From Candidatus Shapirobacteria bacterium (GTDB lineage Bacteria; Patescibacteriota; Microgenomatia; UBA12405), in contig JAQVQI010000015.1 in assembly GCA_028701645.1 (NCBI GenBank), positions 1 through 16,287 of the forward strand: a stretch of 16,287 bases of DNA, in the 5' to 3' direction. Positions 1 to 6,076 of the stretch are shown here, piece after piece. Made by a program: the position numbers and the translations under genes. A model generated the notes under the pieces. The model worked only from the letters and a program-made list of their open reading frames with translations, was not told the DNA's origin and did not search any database. Positions within the stretch are counted from its first letter, which is position 1. Every line of letters begins with the position of its first letter.

Positions 1-287
1 GAAGAGATTTTAATTTTCACTTTTGAACCAACCTGAATTGAGTCAGTACTTAATTTATCACTTATAATTTCACTAATTTCCAAACTTTCTTCAATTTCAT
101 CAATTTTTCCATTAGTCAGTTCTAGCTCCTCTTTAAGTTGAGTTACTAAGCCGTCTTCGCCTGATTCATCGGGTTGAGCTACTTCTTCAATTTGAGTAAT
201 CAAATGGTCTTGTTTCTTTTTTAGATCAACCAATTGTTGAGTTAACTGGGAATACCCTTCTTTTGTCAATAATTTTTTTTGGCTCAT
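1..287 (-). CDS. greA: GreA/GreB-type transcription elongation factor, partial
   Basis: Gre factors enter the RNA polymerase secondary channel and stimulate cleavage of backtracked transcripts. My translation from the ATG at 287 gives 95 codons, with the reading frame running off the left edge. It opens with the family-like LTKEGYSQL (residues 7-15), continues as a charged helical coiled coil to about residue 75, and ends in VGSKVKIKI, where the family begins its FKBP-like C-terminal domain (IGS-x-V). The coiled-coil tip reads DESGED (about residues 40-45). The family normally has a D-x-x-E pair there that positions catalytic Mg, and E41 and E44 align plausibly with it. There is no Shine-Dalgarno before the ATG. 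The gene is divergent from the sortase. I cannot tell GreA from GreB without the C-terminal half. Confidence 0.83.
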   Translation of the reverse strand, partial: MSQKKLLTKEGYSQLTQQLVDLKKKQDHLITQIEEVAQPDESGEDGLVTQLKEELELTNGKIDEIEESLEISEIISDKLSTDSIQVGSKVKIKIS

Positions 288-328
288 TTTTTTGTTTAGA
301 TTATATATATTTAATACAATGAGTAAGT

Positions 329-357
329 ATCTTAGTGGATTGTCTTGTCTTTGTCAA
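329..357 (-). promoter_or_regulatory. sigma70-type promoter for the gre gene
   Basis: On the minus strand a perfect TTGACA -35 (352-357) is separated by 17 nt from TAAGAT (329-334, 4 of 6 matches to TATAAT). The predicted transcription start near 322 would leave a leader of about 35 nt. A second TATAAT (300-305) lies 12 nt before the ATG and could give a shorter transcript. Confidence 0.6.
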
Positions 358-380
358 ATAGTTTGTATTTGTGTTTTAAT
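351..380 (+). promoter_or_regulatory. promoter for sortase-rel operon, sharing its -35 with the gre promoter
   Basis: TTGTCA (351-356), an 18-nt spacer, and TTTAAT (375-380), which ends 6 nt before the sortase ATG at 387. Transcription would begin at or next to the start codon, giving a leaderless message. The -35 occupies almost the same bases as the minus-strand TTGACA of the gre promoter. Confidence 0.5.
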
Positions 381-386
381 TAGATA

Positions 387-1127
387 ATGTTTGACTTTAT
401 TAGAGCTATTCCTAAAAAAAGAAGCGTCAAGATTGGAGATAAATCGGGTGTAATTTTTTATAATTTGAGTGGTAATAAAAAACTGTTTTTTAACTTGGGG
501 ACCTCGATTGTTTTAACATCAATCTTTTTACTTATTTATTTGTACCAACCATTATTTAATAGTTGGTTGAATTATAAACAAATAAATAAAAATACCGAAA
601 TTAAGGATAATACTTTTTCTAAGACTTATCCAACGCCTAAGTCATCCCCAACTATAACAACAGAAGAACCAGCAAAATTGCAAGAAAATAATGAGTTTAA
701 AATTGAAATACCTAAAATTGGGGCTATAACCGAGATTATTGCCGAGGTTTCCCCTGTAGATAAAAATCAATATTTACAAGTATTGAAGAATAATAAAGTT
801 GCCCATTCGAATTATTCTGCCCTACCGGGAAGTGGAAAAGGATCAATGACTTATTTGTTTGCTCACTCGACCGAACAATCAATTCAGACTATGAGAAAAA
901 ATTCAGTTTTTTATTTGTTGGGAGAACTCGATAAAGATGATAAAATTCTGATAAGTTATCAAGGTGAAGTTATTGAATATACAGTTTATATGAAAAAAAT
1001 TGTAACCGCAAAAGAGTTTGAATATTTAACTTATTCGGACAGTACCAAAGAAGTATTAATTTTACAAACTTGTTGGCCAATAGGGACCAATTGGAAACGG
1101 TTATTGGTTTTTGCCCAAAGAATTTAA
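387..1127 (+). CDS. Sortase family transpeptidase
   Basis: Sortases are membrane-anchored cysteine transpeptidases on the outer face that attach surface proteins to the envelope or polymerise pilins. The 246-aa protein has a basic cytoplasmic N-terminus, one membrane segment (about residues 34-54), a polar Thr/Pro/Ser-containing linker to about residue 100, and then the sortase barrel. The expected triad is visible: H160 in LFAHS, C229 in LQTCWP, and R238 in WKRLLVFA. The TCxPxGTxxxR layout and the short barrel resemble the class D/E/F sortases; the exact class is uncertain. The ATG lies 6 nt after a -10-like hexamer and has no Shine-Dalgarno. The stop is 4 nt before the rel/spoT start, so the two are probably co-transcribed. 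No LPxTG-like substrate is encoded in this window. Confidence 0.88.
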   Translation: MFDFIRAIPKKRSVKIGDKSGVIFYNLSGNKKLFFNLGTSIVLTSIFLLIYLYQPLFNSWLNYKQINKNTEIKDNTFSKTYPTPKSSPTITTEEPAKLQENNEFKIEIPKIGAITEIIAEVSPVDKNQYLQVLKNNKVAHSNYSALPGSGKGSMTYLFAHSTEQSIQTMRKNSVFYLLGELDKDDKILISYQGEVIEYTVYMKKIVTAKEFEYLTYSDSTKEVLILQTCWPIGTNWKRLLVFAQRI

Positions 1128-1131
1128 GTAT

Positions 1132-2568
1132 ATGGCACTAGATTTATCCTTTAATGAGAATTATTGGAATGACCTGGAAAATACTATTTCTCAAAAACCT
1201 GATTTCGATAAGATTATTATCAAAAAAGCCTATGATTTCATGTCAAAGGCACATCAAGCACAACTAAGGTACTCAGGTGAATTATATGAATCTCACCCGA
1301 CATGGATTGCTAAAGTAGTAGCACAATTGAATATCGGACAAGAAGCAGTACTGGCAGCATTACTTCACGATTGTATTGAAGACACTAAAATTACGGTTGA
1401 TGAAATAGCCTTAGAATTTGGTGATGAAGTGGCGTTGTTAGTCTCGGGTTTGACAGAAATCAAATCAAAAACTGATGGAATTAAGATTAATCAAACAAAT
1501 ATTGAAGTAATAAGAAAATTCTTTTTTTCTTCGATAAACGATGTTAGAGTGCTGATTATAAGAGTAGTCGACAAACTTCATAACTGTCTAACGATACAAT
1601 ATCTGCCCAAAGACAGACAAATTAAATATGCCCAAGATGTGATGAAAATTTATGGACCAATTGCCGAATATGTTGGGTTGCATTATTTTAAAAAAATAAT
1701 TGAGGATATTGCTTTTCAAATTTTATATCCAGTCGAAGCAAATCATATCAAAATGATGTTTGAAGAAGAAAGTAGAGATGAGATAAAAGCACTGAATCTT
1801 GTTAAAAAAGAATTAGAAAATATGCTGGCGATTAATAATATTAATAATGCAACTGTCGAAGGGAGAATAAAAAGTTTATATAGTACTTATATAAAAATAA
1901 AAAATAAAGGCGATAAATATCAAGTTAGGGATAGAATCGCAATTAGAGTTTTAACAGATAATTTAGTTGAATGCTATACAGTATTAGGTTTGGTCCATGC
2001 TAGATATCAATATTCTTTCGAGGATTTTAAAGATTATATAGCAACTCCAAAAATAAACGGTTATCGGTCAATCCAGACAACAATCAGTTGGAAAAATAAA
2101 ATATTAGTAGAATTGCAAATTAAGACAAAAGAAATGCATGAGTTTAATGAGTTTGGTCCAGCATCTCATATAGCTTATAAAACAGGGTCAGGGAAAACAG
2201 GTGTTGGGATGGAATGGGTTAAAGATTTATATAAATGGCAAACCGGAGATAATAATATTAAAAATTATCGAGTAAAACTATTAACTAATTATATTTATGT
2301 ATTTACTCCTAAAGGCGACACAATACAGTTACCAAAAGGTAGTACTGCCCTAGATTTTGCGTTTAGAATTCATACTGGAATTGGAGAAAGGTGTAAAGGG
2401 ATAAAGATTAATAATCAAATTTGCAAAATAGGAGACGAACTCAAGACGGGTGATTTGGTTGAAGTCTTATTGAGTAAAAAAATTAATATAAACAAAAACT
2501 GGCTTGATTTGGTAACTACACCGGCTGCAAAAGATTATATTAGAAAGGCAGTTAAATTTGTAAATTAA
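1132..2568 (+). CDS. RelA/SpoT-family (p)ppGpp synthetase/hydrolase, C-terminally truncated
   Basis: Bifunctional Rel enzymes make and degrade (p)ppGpp. Domains in the 478-aa protein: an HD hydrolase (about 25-200) with the metal and catalytic residues H55, H79-D80, E83-D84, D147 and N151; a synthetase (about 235-350) with D267, the KDYI..PK.NGY motif (300-311) and E327 in VELQIKT; and a TGS domain (about 386-448). Both activities look possible. The usual NGYxSxHT motif has Gln at 315 in place of His. The protein stops about 30 residues after TGS, so the helical, zinc-finger and ACT/RRM regulatory domains that bring full-length Rel to about 700-750 aa are missing. I chose the ATG at 1132, 4 nt after the sortase stop; an in-frame TTG at 1111, which would overlap the sortase, is the alternative. 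Confidence 0.9.
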   Translation: MALDLSFNENYWNDLENTISQKPDFDKIIIKKAYDFMSKAHQAQLRYSGELYESHPTWIAKVVAQLNIGQEAVLAALLHDCIEDTKITVDEIALEFGDEVALLVSGLTEIKSKTDGIKINQTNIEVIRKFFFSSINDVRVLIIRVVDKLHNCLTIQYLPKDRQIKYAQDVMKIYGPIAEYVGLHYFKKIIEDIAFQILYPVEANHIKMMFEEESRDEIKALNLVKKELENMLAINNINNATVEGRIKSLYSTYIKIKNKGDKYQVRDRIAIRVLTDNLVECYTVLGLVHARYQYSFEDFKDYIATPKINGYRSIQTTISWKNKILVELQIKTKEMHEFNEFGPASHIAYKTGSGKTGVGMEWVKDLYKWQTGDNNIKNYRVKLLTNYIYVFTPKGDTIQLPKGSTALDFAFRIHTGIGERCKGIKINNQICKIGDELKTGDLVEVLLSKKININKNWLDLVTTPAAKDYIRKAVKFVN

Positions 2569-2586
2569 TTATTTATTTGGTATAAT
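2558..2586 (+). promoter_or_regulatory. sigma70-type promoter for the 188-aa orphan gene
   Basis: TTGTAA (2558-2563), a 17-nt spacer and a consensus TATAAT (2581-2586) preceded by TGG (2578-2580), which is an extended -10. The predicted start near 2593 leaves a leader of roughly 18 nt before the ATG at 2611. An 8-bp inverted repeat (2585-2592 and 2605-2612) overlaps both the end of the -10 and the start codon. Confidence 0.6.
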
Positions 2587-2610
2587 TATTATGTTATAGG
2601 TTATATAATA

Positions 2611-3177
2611 ATGAACGAAAAAGATTTACTCTTTGATCAATCAGTAATTGGATTAAAACATCATAATAGTGAAACTCGAGTGTCAATTGCTCAAATTGGT
2701 TATAGAATCGGGATTAATGGTTCAATTGAGGAAGAGGATTATTTTATAACAAGAATTGATAGTAAAGGAAAACCAAAATACAAAGAAGAATTAGATAGAT
2801 TTGATAATATATGGGCACAATATCTTAATAAAAAAGAAGAAATGAAAAGTGAGGGAGACAGTAGACATATATTCTTATTAACAAAAGGGAAAAGAATCGA
2901 GGGGGTCGGTAGTCATCGCTATATAAGCGGATTTTTAATCAGCGATGTTTTTGTAGTTAAAAAGGGAGACTCAAGCAATTTAAATTTTTTATATTCTTTT
3001 AACGAGAGAGGAAGTAGTATTTTTTCAGTAAAATGCGACAGAAGAGGAGAAGATAAGTATTATTCTTTGGGTCGTCATGTAGATTTTTTAGATTATGATG
3101 CGAGAATTGATCTTAATAGTTTACACGGAGTCGACGAGTTAAAATTAAAGATTTTTGAGAGTTCAATTAGGAAATGA
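2611..3177 (+). CDS. Uncharacterised 188-aa soluble protein
   Basis: I do not recognise the family. The protein is highly charged, rich in Lys, Glu, Asp and Arg, and has no signal peptide, no membrane segment and no Cys pairs (one Cys, in VKCDRRGEDKYY). The alternation of short hydrophobic and charged stretches (FLISDVFVV, NFLYSF, SIFSV) suggests a compact alpha/beta or mostly beta fold. It has its own strong-looking promoter with an extended -10, and only a weak AGG about 10 nt before the ATG. Its last 15 nt overlap the last 15 nt of uvrC on the other strand. The length, the promoter and normal-looking codon use argue that it is a real gene. Function is unknown. Confidence 0.7.
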   Translation: MNEKDLLFDQSVIGLKHHNSETRVSIAQIGYRIGINGSIEEEDYFITRIDSKGKPKYKEELDRFDNIWAQYLNKKEEMKSEGDSRHIFLLTKGKRIEGVGSHRYISGFLISDVFVVKKGDSSNLNFLYSFNERGSSIFSVKCDRRGEDKYYSLGRHVDFLDYDARIDLNSLHGVDELKLKIFESSIRK

Positions 3178-4455
3178 CATTTTGATAATTTTTTTTCGAT
3201 ACCGATTGGCAAAACGATGAGCTTCATCACGTAGCTGTTGAAGTAACCGAAGTGAGGGTGAATTTTTAGGTAAGTTTATTTCCTGCCATTCGGATGATAG
3301 ATTTTTTTGTTGATTAATTTTTATAACAATTGTTTCATATTTTTTTGCCAGACCAATAATACAGGTATTTGAAAATGTTTTGTTAATATTACTATAATTT
3401 AGAGCCTCTAGGGCGGCGCTAACCTGCGGTTTACCACCATCGACTACAATTAAATCTGGTATCTCCCACTCCAAATGTTTGAGTCGACGATAAACAATTT
3501 CTTTAATCATATACTGATCGTCTTGAGTAGTTTTGGTATTAATTTTAAATTGACGATATTCTGAAGGATTGATTTTCCCACCAAAATAGACGGTCATAGC
3601 ACCAACAAAAAACTTATGACTCAGATTTGAAATATCATATGCTTCGATGCGGTTGATTTTTGATAACTCGGGGAAAAATGGTTTAAGAATTAATTTTAAT
3701 TCCTCAACTGATTTTTGATATTTGTCTTCAATAAGGTCAACTTCTTGATAAAGATGGTTAACTTTTTTCCAACCAGATATTACATAGTTTATAGAGGATA
3801 ATTGATCTCGCCTAGTCTTGGCTAACTCAAAATTTTCATTTTTGGAGGCTAATTTCATTTCGATTGTTAAGTCTTTTATTAGCTTTTTAAAATTACCATT
3901 GAGTATTTTTTTGATTTTACTGACAGTTGATCGATATTCTTTTGGATCTGGATTTGGGCCAGGACAAACTCCAAGATGACAATAGAGACATGGTTTTAAA
4001 CTATGTTTTTTTGAATAATAAGGGAAAATGTAACGAATTGTTTTTAAAATACTTTTAACAGTCGAACTATCCGGGAAAGGTCCATAAAATATATCGTCTT
4101 GATTTAAGGTCGATTTATAGGCGGGCTTGATTAAGGGGAGTTTGTCTTTTGTAATAGAAATGTAGAGATAACTTTTGTCATCTTTAAGTTGAGAATTATA
4201 CTTAGGCCGATATTGCTTGATTAAGCTTGATTCTAATACAAGAGCCTCAATTTCCGAACCTACGACATAATAATTGATATCGTCTATTTCTGAAACTAAA
4301 TGACTGGTCTTGTAGCCTAATGCATGATCTGTATGAAAATATTGTGAAACTCGTTTTTTTAGATTAATTGCCTTACCTATATAGATAATTTGTTTCTGTT
4401 TGTTTTTGTAAATATAAACACCTGGTTTTGAAGGAATTATTTTTAAATCAATCAC
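3163..4455 (-). CDS. uvrC: UvrC-like excinuclease subunit, miniature form
   Basis: UvrC makes the two incisions around DNA damage held by UvrB. From the GTG at 4455 the protein is 430 aa, against roughly 600 for typical UvrC. Order: a GIY-YIG nuclease (about 8-90: GVYIY, YIGKA, R35, E72/E75); a partial Cys cluster (156, 159, 164); a UVR UvrB-binding motif (about 195-225); and the RNase H-like 3'-domain nuclease with D274, D312/D313, D339 and H413 in RDEAHRFA. The middle region normally found between UVR and the second nuclease is mostly missing, and the C-terminal tandem helix-hairpin-helix domain is absent. Both catalytic centres appear intact. The start is the GTG 6 nt after a TATAAT; an ATG at 4479 would add 8 residues and overlap the divergent ATG within a CATG. 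Confidence 0.88.
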   Translation of the reverse strand: MIDLKIIPSKPGVYIYKNKQKQIIYIGKAINLKKRVSQYFHTDHALGYKTSHLVSEIDDINYYVVGSEIEALVLESSLIKQYRPKYNSQLKDDKSYLYISITKDKLPLIKPAYKSTLNQDDIFYGPFPDSSTVKSILKTIRYIFPYYSKKHSLKPCLYCHLGVCPGPNPDPKEYRSTVSKIKKILNGNFKKLIKDLTIEMKLASKNENFELAKTRRDQLSSINYVISGWKKVNHLYQEVDLIEDKYQKSVEELKLILKPFFPELSKINRIEAYDISNLSHKFFVGAMTVYFGGKINPSEYRQFKINTKTTQDDQYMIKEIVYRRLKHLEWEIPDLIVVDGGKPQVSAALEALNYSNINKTFSNTCIIGLAKKYETIVIKINQQKNLSSEWQEINLPKNSPSLRLLQQLRDEAHRFANRYRKKIIKMSFPN

Positions 4456-4461
4456 CTTTGT

Positions 4462-4471
4462 ATTATATAAT
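4462..4471. promoter_or_regulatory. palindromic bidirectional -10 element between uvrC and the GT-C gene
   Basis: ATTATATAAT is a perfect 10-bp palindrome that presents TATAAT on both strands (4466-4471 on plus, 4462-4467 on minus). Each copy is followed by exactly 6 nt and then a start codon: ATG at 4478 on plus and GTG at 4455 on minus. No convincing -35 is seen on either side. Both messages would be leaderless. Confidence 0.55.
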
Positions 4472-4477
4472 GAAGTC

Positions 4478-5992
4478 ATGAAATTATATGAAAAAATTCT
4501 TACTGGATTATTTTGCTTAATTGTTTTATTGTCTGGGGTAATTCGTTTTTTGCAAACCAAAGACTACAACACCGCTTTTACATATGATCAGTCGAGAGAC
4601 TTACTCGATATTAGGGCACTGGGAGAATTTAAAGACATCGCCGTGCTTGGGCCAACGACATCAATAAATGGTCTTCGATTAGGTCCTTTTTATTATTATA
4701 TAAATTTACCCGCTTACTGGATTGGAAGAGGAAATCCCCAGGCATTGGTTTATTGGAATATTGTATTATTTTTATTTTCCGGGGTATTTATTTTTTGGTA
4801 TTTTAAAAAGAAAAACCTAGTTTTGGGTTTTTTAATAAGTAGCTTGTATTTAATGGCGCCGCAAATGTTTAATTTGACAAGATATTTTTGGAATGCAAAC
4901 ATGGCAACATATCTGAGTGTTTATTTTTTTATCGCATTATGGAATTTTTTGGAAAAAAAAGACAAAAAATCTATTTTTTGGCTAGGATTAACATCAGCGT
5001 TTTTAACCCAATTCGAAGCAGCTTTTGGAATTGTCTGTCTATTGTTTTCTGGCTTGATAATTATTTTTAATAAAAAAATAAAACATTGGAAGGGATTTTT
5101 GATTGGAACAATACCTTGGTTTTTACCTCAAATACTTTTGGAAATTAAAAATAAATTTCAAATGACTAAATTATTGTTAGGAGTATTTAGTGGCGGAAAT
5201 ACAGTATTGGGAGACAAAATGCCGTTTATATCTGTAGTCGCTTCTCATCTAAAAACTATTAGATTATTTTTTGAAGGTCAATTTATAGCCCCTTATGGGT
5301 GGGGGTTGGTTTTATTTATTATTGGAGTATTTTTTATTGGATTAAATAAAAAATACCGAAAACAAGGTATTTATTTTGTTTCATTTTTAGTATTCGGATA
5401 TCTTTTTTATATTACAATTTATCACCACGAACTAAAACTTTGGTACTTAGAAAGCTTGAGAGTTTGGTATTGTTTTGTTATTGGAATTGCTTTAGTTAAT
5501 ATAAATAAATTTAAAAAACTAGCAATGGTAATAGTTGGATTTTTTTTGTTAAGGAATTTATGGCTAACATCGATGGATCAATGGCAATTTATAAATAAAA
5601 AACAAAGTGATGATCCAAAAAATTTATCGAATTTAATAAACAATATCGATTGGGTTTATGGTCAAACAAATAGTGAAGGATTTACGGCTTACAATTATGT
5701 CCCAGAAATTTACGATTTTCCTCATCAATATTTATATTGGTGGTATGGACTCAAAAAATATGGTTATATGCCAAATAAAGTCTCTTATAGCTTAACCGAA
5801 GTTCCAAAATATATCCGAATGCAAGATGATTTTTATGAAAAAACAATAGAAGATAAAGGGAAAATTGCTTTGATTTATGAAACAAAAGATTTGTATGTTG
5901 GATGGTTAAATCAATTTAAAGAATATTGTACCATTGATAAATGGGAAACAAATTGGAGAACAACAGTGGAAATTAGAAGTAAATGCAAATAA
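4478..5992 (+). CDS. Polytopic membrane protein, probable GT-C (PMT/ArnT-like) glycosyltransferase
   Basis: GT-C enzymes transfer sugars from lipid-phosphate donors on the outer membrane face. The 504-aa protein has a first membrane segment (about 6-25) followed by an extracytoplasmic loop with YDQSRD (36-41), the position where GT39-type enzymes carry a catalytic acidic pair. GLRLGPFYYY (65-74) follows, and then roughly eight to ten further hydrophobic helices up to about residue 360. The C-terminal 140 residues are soluble and rich in Trp and Tyr (for example YLYWWYGLKKYGY). The ATG is 6 nt from the palindromic -10 that it shares with uvrC. It separates uvrC from uvrAB but has no evident repair role. 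Donor and acceptor cannot be deduced. Confidence 0.72.
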   Translation: MKLYEKILTGLFCLIVLLSGVIRFLQTKDYNTAFTYDQSRDLLDIRALGEFKDIAVLGPTTSINGLRLGPFYYYINLPAYWIGRGNPQALVYWNIVLFLFSGVFIFWYFKKKNLVLGFLISSLYLMAPQMFNLTRYFWNANMATYLSVYFFIALWNFLEKKDKKSIFWLGLTSAFLTQFEAAFGIVCLLFSGLIIIFNKKIKHWKGFLIGTIPWFLPQILLEIKNKFQMTKLLLGVFSGGNTVLGDKMPFISVVASHLKTIRLFFEGQFIAPYGWGLVLFIIGVFFIGLNKKYRKQGIYFVSFLVFGYLFYITIYHHELKLWYLESLRVWYCFVIGIALVNINKFKKLAMVIVGFFLLRNLWLTSMDQWQFINKKQSDDPKNLSNLINNIDWVYGQTNSEGFTAYNYVPEIYDFPHQYLYWWYGLKKYGYMPNKVSYSLTEVPKYIRMQDDFYEKTIEDKGKIALIYETKDLYVGWLNQFKEYCTIDKWETNWRTTVEIRSKCK

Positions 5993-6004
5993 ATTTTTAA
6001 TTTA

Positions 6005-6060
6005 CAATTTTTAATTTTTAATCAAATTTAAATTTCAAAAATTAAATATTTAAAAAATTG
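6005..6060. terminator. A/T-only inverted repeat between convergent genes (possible bidirectional terminator)
   Basis: CAATTTTT at 6005 and AAAAATTG ending at 6060 bound an imperfect, almost pure A/T inverted repeat between the converging GT-C gene and uvrA. An 18-bp palindrome (6067-6084) follows and overlaps the uvrA stop. Such low-complexity DNA forms dyads by chance, so the terminator role is inferred mainly from position. Confidence 0.35.
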
Positions 6061-6076
6061 AATAAAAATTTTAAAT

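Noticed and set aside
1111..1131. TTG start for rel that overlaps the sortase
   Set aside because: The ATG at 1132 lies 4 nt after the sortase stop and is the stronger codon; the seven extra residues look unconserved.
4456..4560. Longer uvrC reading frame with up to 35 more N-terminal residues, including an ATG at 4479
   Set aside because: The added residues do not resemble UvrC N-termini, would run into the divergent GT-C gene, and the GTG at 4455 places the protein start just before the conserved PGVYIY with a TATAAT 6 nt upstream.
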